64,000 nucleotides of DNA from JAAYZH01 sp964479695 (GTDB taxonomy: Bacteria > Bacillota > Clostridia > Saccharofermentanales > Fastidiosipilaceae): positions 1-64,000 of the forward strand of contig CAYZSO010000006.1 in the NCBI GenBank assembly GCA_964479695.1, given 5' to 3'. The stretch's first letter is position 1; the number at the start of each line of letters is the position of its first letter. The notes beneath the pieces were generated by a model. The model saw nothing but the letters and a program-made list of their open reading frames with translations, had not been told where the DNA came from and made no database searches. Shown here one piece after another: positions 42,879 through 51,148 of this stretch. The position numbers and the translations under genes were made by a program.

Positions 42879-44058
42879 GGCACTGCGAATTGGGATTCTT
42901 CCTCTAGGCTTGATCGGGGGTTCTTTGGCCAAAGCCTTCGCCCGAGCCCGCCGTCTCGACGCTGGTTTAGACTTGGAGATCAGAGGTTTTGCGACCCGCG
43001 AGGCGGTTCTGGAGCAAGCGCTTGCGGACGGTGCCATTGATCGGGGTGCGATCATGCCGCGGATTTCTGCTGACGAATCTGCTGACGAATCTGGCAATCC
43101 TTCTGCTGATGCAAGCGCTGCCCCGAGCTGGCAGGCGAAGCTTCTGGAAACGAATTTACTTGAAGATTGCGATGTGATTTTCATCTGTACCCCGGTGGAG
43201 ACGATTCCGCCGTTGGCGAAATTTCTTGCCCAACATTCCCAAGCCCTCCTGACGGACGTCGGCTCAGTGAAACGAGCCGTGATGGACGAGACAGCGGGGC
43301 TTCCGTTTATTGGCGGGCACCCTATGGCCGGCTCGGAGCGAACCGGCTATTATTGTGCGAGTGAGTCGCTTTTTGACCACGCGGCGTACGCGCTTTGCCC
43401 ACCGGAAGTGGCGCTGCCTGAGCAAGAGGAGAAATTGGCGCTTTTGGAAACTTTGGTTTCCTATCTGGGCGCCAGAAGTTTGCGCCTTCCTGCACAAGAA
43501 CACGATCGCCTGGTGGCGCTCATTTCTCACTTGCCGCATGTGGTAGCTGCGGGGCTTGTGAATACGGCGCTGGAAGAAGGGGACGAGCTGGCAGTGCTTC
43601 TGGCGGCCGGCGGGTTCCGTGATATTACGCGAATTGCTTCGTCGGATCCTGACCTGTGGGCGGGAATTAGTCTGGAATCCGGAGCCGAACTGGACCTGGC
43701 ACTCGAACAAATGATCGAGCGTTTGGAGGGGTTTCGGGCGGCTTTGGCCCGAGGAGATCGAGAGACCTTGCGACGTTTCTTTGCGGAAGCGAACGAGAAA
43801 CGGCAGTTGGTGCCGCAGCAGGGTGTGGGCCCCTTGGTGAGCGACTTCCAGATCCTTGTGAATATTGAGGACAAACCCGGGGTGCTGGCGGAGCTGACGG
43901 CGCTGCTGAGCCGGGCGGAAATCAATATCCATAACCTCTCGATTCAGGATGTCAGGCAGTACGAAGGCGGCCAAGTGCGGCTCTTCATTTCGTCTCCCAC
44001 GGAGGCGGAGCGGGCGGAAAGGCTCTTGAAGGAGGCTGGCTATGACATCGAGCACTAA
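42865..44058 (+). CDS. tyrA: Prephenate dehydrogenase with C-terminal ACT domain
   Basis: This 397-residue enzyme oxidises prephenate toward tyrosine. The NAD-binding loop is GILPLGLIGGSLAKA, in which Pro replaces the usual first glycine of GxGxxG. Then come VIFICTPVETI, TDVGSVK, FIGGHPMAGSERTGY, the catalytic His in SHLPHV and FRDITRIASSDPDLW. An ACT domain (ILVNIEDKPGVLAELTALLS) ends the protein and should give tyrosine control. A Ser/Ala/Asp-rich insert (about residues 68-87) interrupts the N-terminal domain. The gene overlaps aroF and the following aroE-aroK gene. Confidence 0.93.
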   Translation: MAGSEALRIGILPLGLIGGSLAKAFARARRLDAGLDLEIRGFATREAVLEQALADGAIDRGAIMPRISADESADESGNPSADASAAPSWQAKLLETNLLEDCDVIFICTPVETIPPLAKFLAQHSQALLTDVGSVKRAVMDETAGLPFIGGHPMAGSERTGYYCASESLFDHAAYALCPPEVALPEQEEKLALLETLVSYLGARSLRLPAQEHDRLVALISHLPHVVAAGLVNTALEEGDELAVLLAAGGFRDITRIASSDPDLWAGISLESGAELDLALEQMIERLEGFRAALARGDRETLRRFFAEANEKRQLVPQQGVGPLVSDFQILVNIEDKPGVLAELTALLSRAEINIHNLSIQDVRQYEGGQVRLFISSPTEAERAERLLKEAGYDIEH

Positions 44059-45514
44059 AAGGCATTTTGGTTTGATCGGGCACCCGTTGGGCCACAGTCT
44101 CTCGCCTGAGATTCATCAGGCGATTTTTCGAGGGCTGGGTGTTGAGGCGGATTATCGGCTCTTCGATCTCGAGGATTTGGCGGCGGAGGTGCCGGCGCTT
44201 CTGCGGGAGCTGGACGGCTTCAATTGCACGATCCCCTATAAACAGGACTTGATTGGTTTTTTGGACGAGGTTTCACCCGAGGCCCGCTTGTACGGCTCCG
44301 TGAACACGGTTTATCAGCGCAAGGGCTACAACACGGATGCGGCGGGCTTCTTGGCCGCGGGCTTCGCTTATGCAGGCAAGTCCGTCCTCATTTTGGGCAC
44401 GGGCGGTGTCTCGCACACATTTGCGCATTGTGTGGCAGGCGAAGGGGCTAGTGAGGTGCTTTTCGTCACACGTGATCCGGCCAAAGCCGCCCCCTGGCTC
44501 ACTTCTCTCCGTGAAATTTACCCTCGCACGCGTTTCCACGCTGTGACCGATTCGGCGCTCACAGAGCACGTAGCTCACACAAAGCGCGTGGCGCTCACAG
44601 AGCACGTGGCGCTCTCGTCTGAAGGTGAGCAGTCGCCTGAAGGCGGCGCTACTTTTCACTATATTTTGAATGGCACGCCGCTGGGCATGTGGCCGGCAAG
44701 CGGCGGCCTGCCCCTCGATCGACGCACGTACCTCGACTTACTGGGCAGGCCGGAAATGAGCGGTGTTTTCGACGCCATTTATAACCCTGTCGCGACGAGG
44801 TTTCTTTTGTTAGCCCGAAGTGCCGGGGTCAGAGCCGTGTCCGGGCTCGATATGTTGGTCCATCAGGCCATTGAGGCGGAGAAAATCTGGTATCCGGATT
44901 TGGCCTCACAATTCGACACTTCTCGCTCCGACACCCCGCGGTTCCATGAAGAGATGAGCGCTCTGAAACAGAGCCTCATGAGTCAACTGCTGGCGAAGTT
45001 TCCGCTTCGCCTCGTGCTGACCGGTTTCATGGGTTCAGGGAAGACAGCGACCGGTCAGGATTTAGCCAGAGAGCTAGGTGCAGCTGTCCGCTTCGTTGAC
45101 CTGGATGAGGCCATCGAGGAGCGGGCGGGTACCACAATCAAAGACATCTTCGCCACACGCGGTGAAGCTCATTTCCGCCGCATGGAGCGGGAGCTCCTGG
45201 ACGAAATGTTGGAGCTGCCGCAATCCGTCTTGATTTCGACAGGCGGCGGCACATTGGTTCAAGACGGTGCTGTCGAAAGGGTTCGTGAGGCTGGTGGCCA
45301 AATTATTTTTCTCGACAGCTCTCTGGAAACCAGCTTGGTCAGAGCTACCGGAGACACGAGGCCGCTCCTGAATCAGGATATAAGTGGAATCACACGCCTC
45401 TATGAGGAGCGCCGTCCGCTCTATCGAGCCATGGCGGACCTGACCGTGGATGCTGACCTGGAAAGAGCGGAACGACTTCAGTTCATTGTGCAAAGTTTGG
45501 GAGGACTCGAATGA
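44042..45514 (+). CDS. Shikimate dehydrogenase-shikimate kinase fusion (AroE-AroK)
   Basis: This 490-residue protein carries two consecutive steps. Residues 1-285 are shikimate dehydrogenase: FGLIGHPLGHSLSPEIHQAIF, FNCTIPYK with the catalytic Lys, LILGTGGVSHTFAH and NGTPLGMWP. Residues about 315-490 are shikimate kinase, with Walker A GFMGSGKT at 328-335, VDLDEAIEE, FRRMERELL and STGGGTLVQ. An in-frame DNA repeat adds ALTEHVAHTKRVALTEHVAL to the dehydrogenase. The gene overlaps tyrA by 17 bases and the AroB-AroA gene by 4, so the proteins are made in a coupled series. Confidence 0.93.
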   Translation: MTSSTKRHFGLIGHPLGHSLSPEIHQAIFRGLGVEADYRLFDLEDLAAEVPALLRELDGFNCTIPYKQDLIGFLDEVSPEARLYGSVNTVYQRKGYNTDAAGFLAAGFAYAGKSVLILGTGGVSHTFAHCVAGEGASEVLFVTRDPAKAAPWLTSLREIYPRTRFHAVTDSALTEHVAHTKRVALTEHVALSSEGEQSPEGGATFHYILNGTPLGMWPASGGLPLDRRTYLDLLGRPEMSGVFDAIYNPVATRFLLLARSAGVRAVSGLDMLVHQAIEAEKIWYPDLASQFDTSRSDTPRFHEEMSALKQSLMSQLLAKFPLRLVLTGFMGSGKTATGQDLARELGAAVRFVDLDEAIEERAGTTIKDIFATRGEAHFRRMERELLDEMLELPQSVLISTGGGTLVQDGAVERVREAGGQIIFLDSSLETSLVRATGDTRPLLNQDISGITRLYEERRPLYRAMADLTVDADLERAERLQFIVQSLGGLE

Positions 45515-47793
45515 TTACAGTACCGGTGAAAACAAGTTCGGCAGCCTATGACGTGCTGATTAGCGAGGATCTACTCGCAAGGCTTCCGGAAATCTACCCG
45601 GCTGCCCAGGCGGATGAAGCCGTCCTTGTGGTCGCGGATGAAACCACAGCCAGGCTCTACGGGAACATCACGGCGAAAGGCCTTCAGACCTTGGGCTACC
45701 GCGTGGAATTCGCCATTTTCCCTCCCGGCGAAGCGTCGAAAACCCAAGCCACGCTGGAACAAATCTACGAAGCCGCTTTCCGTATGGGACTCACCAGACG
45801 TGACCACATGGTCGCTCTTGGCGGCGGTGTCGTGGGAGACCTAACAGGCTTCGCCGCCGCAACCTACATGCGGGGCATCCCTTACAGCCAAATTCCGACC
45901 ACGCTCTTAGCGCAAGTGGACTCCTCTGTCGGTGGCAAAACCGGCATCGATACCCCTTACGGCAAGAACCTGATCGGGGCTTTTAAACAGCCGCAAATCG
46001 TCCTAGCGGACACCTCAACCCTGAGGACGCTGTCCTTCAAAGAACTCGCTTCCGGCATGGCGGAAGTCATCAAGTATGGCCTCCTCGAGAGTGAGGAATT
46101 TTTCACAGCTATTGACCAGCTGAAACCGGCTCCGCCAACAGACGAAATCATTGCCGCATGTGTCCGGCAAAAGGCCCGGATTGTGGCGGCCGATGAGCAA
46201 GAGGCCAACATCCGCGCGGTTCTCAATCTCGGGCATACTTTCGGCCACGCGATCGAGAAGGCCGGCGGCTACACCCGCTATCTGCACGGCGAGGCCGTGG
46301 CTCTGGGCATGCTCGCCGCTCTTCGCATCGGTGAGGTGCTGGGCGTCACGCCGACGGCGATTCTCCCGAGGGTGCAGGCCCTTCTGCAGCGCTGGGATCT
46401 CCCGCTCTCGACGGACCTGACCCTGGCGGAAATTCTGCCCAACATCACAGCCGACAAGAAGCGTGAGGGCAAGGGTACAAAATTTGTTCTGCTTGAGGAT
46501 GTGGGGAAGCCTCTGTTGCAGTGGTTGGGGGATGAGGAGCTGGCGGCTTTGGCCAAAGCCCTAGACGGCTACATCCTAAATGTACCCGCGACTCTCCCTA
46601 AGGAGGTCACCATCCGTCCCGGAAAATTGGCCGGAACGATCCTCCCGCCACCTTCGAAGAGCCAGGCGCACCGGGTGATTATTTGCACGGCGCTGGCTAG
46701 CCGCGAGCTGGATTTCACGAGACATATCACGAACTATATTGAAGCGGGCTCGCGCGACATTGACACGACCACGCGAAACATGCGTGCGCTCCTCTCGGCG
46801 CAGCCCGGCGAGACGCTCACACTCGATTGCGACGAATCCGGCTCCACGGTGCGCTTCCTGATTCCGATTGCGGCGGCTCTGGGGATTACGACGGTTTTTA
46901 CGGGCCGTGGCCGACTTCCCGAACGCCCGCTCTCCGCCTATCGAGGTGCACTGGAAGGCCATGGGGTGAACTTGACGTTCCCGGAACAAGGTTATTTGCC
47001 GCTCTTGGTGGAAGGGAAACTTGAGGCCGGCGCATTTGAAATTCCTGGCGATGTAAGTTCGCAATATATTACCGGCATGCTCTTTGCCATGGCACTACTG
47101 GATGAGCCGTCGACCTTGCGTTTGACGACGCCGCTTGAGTCTGCGCCTTATGTGGACTTAACCTTGGAGACGTTGGCGCTCTTTGGCCGCGAAGTTACGG
47201 TTTCTGACGGGCTCTATACAGTGGAGCCTAAGCCTTGGGTGCTCCCGGCCGAACCCATCTCGATCGAGAGGGATTATTCGCAAGCGGCATTCTGGTATCT
47301 GGCGAAATTTCTGGGACACCCTGTCGAGGTTTCCGGCATGCGGGAAGACAGTCTCCAGGGGGACCGGGCCATTGTGGATCTTCTGGCGATGTTGGAGGAT
47401 ACGGTCGAAATTGATGTGTCCCAGATTCCTGATTTGTTCCCGGCTCTCGGTGTGGCCTGTGCCCAGAAGGGTGAAGGAAAAATTACCCGCTTGGTCAACG
47501 CCGGCAGACTCCGGATCAAAGAAAGCGACCGCCTCGAAGCGACCGCGGATATGCTGGGGCGGCTGGGCGTGCCCTGCCGCCAGGGCGATAACTGGCTGGA
47601 AATCACGGCAGTGAAGCCGCTCCGAGGAGCCGTCTTGGATAGTTACGGCGACCATCGTCTGGCCATGGCGGCAGCCATCGCAGCGACCGCGGCCGATGGC
47701 GAGAGCCGCATTCTCCGGGCGGAGGCGGTAGGGAAGTCTTACCCTTCGTTCTACCGGGAGTTTCGGCGCTTGGGCGGAGCGTTGACATCCTGA
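45511..47793 (+). CDS. 3-dehydroquinate synthase-EPSP synthase fusion (AroB-AroA)
   Basis: This 760-residue bifunctional protein joins steps 2 and 6 of the shikimate pathway. Residues 1-345 are dehydroquinate synthase: ALGGGVVGDLTGFAAATYMRG, IPTTLLAQVDSSVGGKTGID, and the metal-binding His in LNLGHTFGHAIE. Residues about 365-760 are EPSP synthase: PPPSKSQAHR, DESGSTVRFL, GRLPERPL, GDVSSQYITGML, ERDYSQAAFW, LRIKESDRLEATADML and GDHRLAMAAAI. Both halves keep their catalytic motifs. The junction codes ALAKALDGY from a full GGCTTTGGCCAAAGCC palindrome (46545-46560), exactly between the two enzymes. ATGA overlap links it to the AroE-AroK gene. Confidence 0.93.
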   Translation: MITVPVKTSSAAYDVLISEDLLARLPEIYPAAQADEAVLVVADETTARLYGNITAKGLQTLGYRVEFAIFPPGEASKTQATLEQIYEAAFRMGLTRRDHMVALGGGVVGDLTGFAAATYMRGIPYSQIPTTLLAQVDSSVGGKTGIDTPYGKNLIGAFKQPQIVLADTSTLRTLSFKELASGMAEVIKYGLLESEEFFTAIDQLKPAPPTDEIIAACVRQKARIVAADEQEANIRAVLNLGHTFGHAIEKAGGYTRYLHGEAVALGMLAALRIGEVLGVTPTAILPRVQALLQRWDLPLSTDLTLAEILPNITADKKREGKGTKFVLLEDVGKPLLQWLGDEELAALAKALDGYILNVPATLPKEVTIRPGKLAGTILPPPSKSQAHRVIICTALASRELDFTRHITNYIEAGSRDIDTTTRNMRALLSAQPGETLTLDCDESGSTVRFLIPIAAALGITTVFTGRGRLPERPLSAYRGALEGHGVNLTFPEQGYLPLLVEGKLEAGAFEIPGDVSSQYITGMLFAMALLDEPSTLRLTTPLESAPYVDLTLETLALFGREVTVSDGLYTVEPKPWVLPAEPISIERDYSQAAFWYLAKFLGHPVEVSGMREDSLQGDRAIVDLLAMLEDTVEIDVSQIPDLFPALGVACAQKGEGKITRLVNAGRLRIKESDRLEATADMLGRLGVPCRQGDNWLEITAVKPLRGAVLDSYGDHRLAMAAAIAATAADGESRILRAEAVGKSYPSFYREFRRLGGALTS
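46545..46560. repeat. 16-bp palindrome at the AroB-AroA junction
   Basis: This is a second perfect copy of GGCTTTGGCCAAAGCC, here translated as the end of the AroB half. Confidence 0.9.
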
Positions 47794-47835
47794 TGTCTTG
47801 ACGTCAGCGGGGAGGAAGTGTGACCGCCGCTTGAT

Positions 47836-47925
47836 TCGGCCAAAGCAGCAGAAGGCGGCCAAAGCAGCGGAAGGCGACAGAAGCAGCGGAAGGCGGCAGA
47901 AGCAGCGGAAGGCGGCTTTGGCCGG
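47836..47925 (+). repeat. GGCCAAAGCAGCGGAAGGC degenerate repeats
   Basis: Five units of about 19 bases, related to the palindrome half (GGCCAAAGCAGCAGAAGGC, GGCAGAAGCAGCGGAAGGC), fill the spacer before aroC and end in GGCTTTGGCC. Confidence 0.85.
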
Positions 47926-48008
47926 AGTAACGAATGGACTGGCGGATTTTTGGTAAAATGAACGAAAAATGAACGAAACAAGCTTGAATTAGATATCCGA
48001 GGTTTTCT

Positions 48009-49139
48009 ATGAGTTCTTATTGGGGCCAATACTTACATCTCAGCGTTTTCGGTGAATCGCATGGGGAGGGAATCGGTGCGGTGCTGGATAATTTGCCGCC
48101 CGGGCAGGCGATTGATCTGGATGAGGTCAAAGCATTTATGAAGAGGCGCGCGCCGGGGCAAACCCCCTGGTCTACGCCGCGGAAGGAAATGGACTTGCCG
48201 CAGATTTTGTCGGGATTTTACCGGCGGAGGACGACGGGTACTCCTTTGACTTGCCTGATTAAAAACCAAGATACGCAATCGAAAGATTACGCGAATCTGG
48301 AGACGGTTCCGAGACCGGGGCATGCAGATTTGACCGGCCAGGCGCGCTATCTGGGCTACAATGATCCGCGCGGCGGCGGCCATTTCTCGGGACGACTTAC
48401 CGCTCCGATTACGTTTGCCGGAGCTGTGTGCAAGCAAATTTTGGAACGCCAAGGCATTCATATTGCAGGCCATGTAAAAGAAATCGCCGGCATCCCGGAT
48501 CGACCGATTGATCTGGCAAGGCCGCCTTTCCGCGAGCTCGCGGGCGTGGCAGCGAAGAAATTTCCGACACTCGACGACGACCAAGGCCAACTCATGATCG
48601 ATGCTGTAGAAGAGGCTCGCATGGCCCTTGACTCTGTCGGTGGCGTGGTGGAGATTGTGGTCTGGGGACTTTTCGCAGGAATCGGCGACCCCATGTTCGG
48701 TGGACTGGAACCACGGCTGGCGTCTTTCTTATACGCGATTCCGGCCGTGAAGGGTCTGAGTTTCGGGGCCGGGTTTGACCAGACGAAACGCCGCGGTTCG
48801 GAGAATAATGATTCCCCGCAGTTTGTCCAGTACGACGACCACTTCCATATTCGCAATAAGACCAATAATTCCGGCGGGATTGACGGCGGAATTTCCAACG
48901 GCAACCCGATCATTTTCCAAGTTGGCATTAAACCGACTTCTTCGATCGGCCAGCCGCAAGAGAGTATTGACTTGACCGCAAATGAAAACACGACACTGGT
49001 GGTCAAAGGTCGCCACGACCCGTGCATTGTCCCGCGTGCGCTTCCTGTCTGTGAAGCGGCCGCGGCGATTGTCCTACTGGACAGCCTTTTGTTGACCGAT
49101 CTATTTGATTTCGAAGCAACCGGTGAGGTCGTTATATGA
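48009..49139 (+). CDS. aroC: Chorismate synthase
   Basis: This 376-residue enzyme converts EPSP to chorismate with reduced FMN. Family signatures are FGESHGEGIGAVLDNLPPG near the N-terminus, the mid-protein PRPGHADLTGQARYLGYNDPRGGGHFSGRLTAPI and the late SSIGQPQ/KGRHDPCIVPRALPV block. Length is normal. The ATG follows only a weak site (CCGAGG). Its stop overlaps the first mini-ORF of the relay array, ATGA at 49136-49139. Confidence 0.95.
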   Translation: MSSYWGQYLHLSVFGESHGEGIGAVLDNLPPGQAIDLDEVKAFMKRRAPGQTPWSTPRKEMDLPQILSGFYRRRTTGTPLTCLIKNQDTQSKDYANLETVPRPGHADLTGQARYLGYNDPRGGGHFSGRLTAPITFAGAVCKQILERQGIHIAGHVKEIAGIPDRPIDLARPPFRELAGVAAKKFPTLDDDQGQLMIDAVEEARMALDSVGGVVEIVVWGLFAGIGDPMFGGLEPRLASFLYAIPAVKGLSFGAGFDQTKRRGSENNDSPQFVQYDDHFHIRNKTNNSGGIDGGISNGNPIIFQVGIKPTSSIGQPQESIDLTANENTTLVVKGRHDPCIVPRALPVCEAAAAIVLLDSLLLTDLFDFEATGEVVI

Positions 49140-49207
49140 TTGAGGTGGCAAGATGATTGAGGTGGCAAGATGACAGAGGTGGCGATATGACAGAGGTGGC
49201 AATATGA
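49136..49207 (+). repeat. Four 17-bp units forming coupled mini-ORFs between aroC and aroQ
   Basis: The unit ATGATTGAGGTGGCAAG recurs with exact period 17, giving ATGs at 49136, 49153, 49170, 49187 and 49204 (the aroQ start). Each unit contains a GAGGTGG ribosome site. Each ATG opens a six-codon frame (MIEVAR twice, MTEVAI twice) whose TGA overlaps the next ATG as ATGA. The result is a stepwise chain from the aroC stop to the aroQ start. Confidence 0.9.
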
Positions 49208-49752
49208 TTCCGGAGTCACCAGCGATTCTGCTGATCAACGGGCCCAATCTCAACATGTTGGGCAGGCGCGAGAAGGAACATTACGGCAGCTTCACCCTAG
49301 ACGATGTAGAAGATCTCGTGCGGCTCAAAGCCCTGAATTCCGGCTTCCGCATCCTAAGCTTCCAGTCGAACCACGAGGGTGAATTGCTTGATTTTATTCA
49401 GCTGCATCTCGATGATGCCGCAGGTTGCCTGATCAATGCGGGGGCCTTCACCCATTACAGTTATGCGCTGCTCGATGCGCTGAAACTCTGCCCTTATCCC
49501 GTGATTGAAGTCCATATTTCCGATATTGAGTCCCGCGAGGAATTCCGCCGCCATTCCGTAATCCGCCCCGCTTGTGCCGGGGTTGTTTCGGGTCTCGGCC
49601 TTCAGAGCTACACAAGAGCTCTGGACATGCTGATTACCATGCTCACGACGAATCGGACTACGGATCAAACTTCGGCAGATGGCAAAGACTCTGAAACCAG
49701 CTCAGTCGACGAATCAGGCGCAGTCGACACGAACAACACTAGCCCACGGTAG
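49204..49752 (+). CDS. aroQ: 3-dehydroquinate dehydratase, type II
   Basis: This 182-residue protein carries the type II dehydroquinase fold: INGPNLNMLGRREKEHYG with the catalytic Tyr, FQSNHEGELLDFIQ, INAGAFTHYSYALLDAL, VEVHISD-like VIEVHISDIESREEFR and the end GLGLQSYTRALDML. The enzyme core is about 148 residues; the remaining 34 are a Ser/Thr/Asp-rich tail not expected in the family. It supplies step 3 of the pathway. Its start is the last ATG of the mini-ORF relay. Confidence 0.95.
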   Translation: MIPESPAILLINGPNLNMLGRREKEHYGSFTLDDVEDLVRLKALNSGFRILSFQSNHEGELLDFIQLHLDDAAGCLINAGAFTHYSYALLDALKLCPYPVIEVHISDIESREEFRRHSVIRPACAGVVSGLGLQSYTRALDMLITMLTTNRTTDQTSADGKDSETSSVDESGAVDTNNTSPR

Positions 49753-49794
49753 AACGGTAGAACGGCAGAACACCAGAACGGCAGAACGGCAGAA
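49748..49794 (+). repeat. AGAACGGCAG/AGAACGGT tandem repeat
   Basis: Five imperfect units of 8-10 bases join the aroQ stop to the pheA start. Confidence 0.8.
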
Positions 49795-49806
49795 ATGAGG
49801 CAAACA

Positions 49807-50967
49807 ATGGAAACTGATAAACGCACGCTGGAACAACTTCGTGAGGAACTCCAAACCATCGATGACCAGATGATGGCTCTCCTATCTTCGCGTCAGCAGC
49901 TGGCCGAGGAGGTCTACGCTCGTAAGGAAGAGAACATCCAACTCATTTACGATCAGGAGCAAGAGAAGAAGAAGCTAGATCAGGTCCGCTCTTCCGAAGA
50001 TCCCCTGGTCGCCCGCTACGGTGCCCCTCTGGAATCCACCTTGATGCGTTTATCCCGCGCCCGCCAGTACGCGCTCGCCAGGCCCAAGAGCTTGGATTGG
50101 GAGCTCGGTCGCCAGATCAAGCATGGTCTGGAGCGTCAGTACCCCATTCAAGTTGTAGCCACGCAAGGGAATGCATTTTCATATTCGGCCAAAGCCGCCA
50201 CCATCCTCTATCCCGACAGGGCCTACTTCCCGCATCGCACATTCGAAGATGCGATTCTTTCCGTTGTGAAAGGTCAAGCCGACGCGGCCGTTTTGCCTTT
50301 GGAAAACACGACTGCCGGCACGGTCGACGATGTCTATCAGCTAATTCAGAGCACCAATCTCTATATCACTGACGAAGTCAAACTCTCCGTCAAACACCGC
50401 CTGCTCGCCGCCCCCGGAACCTCGCTGGAGCAAATTCACTATGTGACGTCGCATCCGCAGGCTTTGGCCCAATGCTCTAAGGTCATCAAAGCCCGCGGCT
50501 GGGAAACCGTCGAATCCCTGAACACCGCCTTTGCAGCCCAAGATGTGGCCGAACGAAACGACCCGGCTTGGGCGGCGATCGGTACCCAAGACGCCGCCGA
50601 CGCCTACAAACTGGAAGTTCTGGACTCGGATATCAACGATATTGATGTGAACCAGACCCGCTTCATCGTGGTGCGTCGCAATCTGCAGATCGCCAAGGAC
50701 TCCGACCAATTAGCCTTGCTGCTCCGCCTGCCTCACAGCGCCGGCTCCCTCGTTGGGGTCATGAACCTCTTCAGTGATCACGACATTAACTTGACGAAGA
50801 TCCAGTCCAGCCCGATTCCCAGAAACCCTTGGGAATACTATTTCTATATCAACTGCGAAGCGAAACCGGACAGCGAGTCTGTCTTGGACGTGCTCTACCA
50901 ATTACAGCACGAAAGTACCGAACTTCGTCTCCTGGGCTGGTACAAGGAGTCTGAACCCGGCAGGTAG
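49807..50967 (+). CDS. pheA: Chorismate mutase-prephenate dehydratase (P-protein)
   Basis: This 386-residue bifunctional protein leads to phenylpyruvate. Residues 5-85 are an AroQ-type chorismate mutase (LEQLREELQTIDDQMMALLSSRQQLAEEV). Residues about 105-285 are prephenate dehydratase, with LPLENTTAGTVDDVYQLI, TSHPQALAQCS and the catalytic NQTRFIVV. Residues about 295-380 are an ACT domain (GSLVGVMNLFSDHDINLTKIQSSPIPRNPWEYYFYI), so phenylalanine feedback is likely. ATG 49807 is chosen over 49795 because GAGG lies six bases ahead of it. Confidence 0.94.
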   Translation: METDKRTLEQLREELQTIDDQMMALLSSRQQLAEEVYARKEENIQLIYDQEQEKKKLDQVRSSEDPLVARYGAPLESTLMRLSRARQYALARPKSLDWELGRQIKHGLERQYPIQVVATQGNAFSYSAKAATILYPDRAYFPHRTFEDAILSVVKGQADAAVLPLENTTAGTVDDVYQLIQSTNLYITDEVKLSVKHRLLAAPGTSLEQIHYVTSHPQALAQCSKVIKARGWETVESLNTAFAAQDVAERNDPAWAAIGTQDAADAYKLEVLDSDINDIDVNQTRFIVVRRNLQIAKDSDQLALLLRLPHSAGSLVGVMNLFSDHDINLTKIQSSPIPRNPWEYYFYINCEAKPDSESVLDVLYQLQHESTELRLLGWYKESEPGR

Positions 50968-51060
50968 GCCAATTTCTCGGACCAAATTCTCAGGTCAATT
51001 GCTCAGGTCAATTGCTCAGGTTATTTCGCAGGTCAAATCAATCAGAGAGATAAGCACAAA
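50968..51060 (+). repeat. CTCAGGTCAATTG direct repeats downstream of pheA
   Basis: Four imperfect units of about 13 bases (TCTCAGGTCAATTG, GCTCAGGTCAATTG, GCTCAGGTTATT, CGCAGGTCAAATC) follow the pheA stop. No clear terminator is seen. Confidence 0.75.
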
Positions 51061-51066
51061 CAATCC

Positions 51067-51095
51067 TTGGCAGATGGCAAATTTCTGTCTATTCT
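51067..51095 (+). promoter_or_regulatory. Promoter of xylBA
   Basis: TTGGCA (51067-51072) and TATTCT (51090-51095) are separated by 17 bases. The spacing and position, about 55 bases before the xylB start, suit a sigma-A promoter. Confidence 0.65.
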
Positions 51096-51105
51096 GATAA
51101 GAGAT

Positions 51106-51125
51106 GGCACTTCATTCATAGTGCC
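51106..51125. promoter_or_regulatory. Inverted repeat near the xylBA transcription start
   Basis: GGCACT and AGTGCC flank eight bases about ten bases after the -10 box. It may be an operator or a short 5' hairpin. A cognate factor is not identified; the AraC gene downstream is one candidate. Confidence 0.5.
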
Positions 51126-51148
51126 TCACGGAACAGGAGGCAGGCGCC

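Noticed and set aside
43264..44055. Minus-strand open frame of 263 codons opposite tyrA
   Set aside because: The plus-strand TyrA motifs and overlapping operon structure explain the region; the reverse frame has no ribosome site or family.
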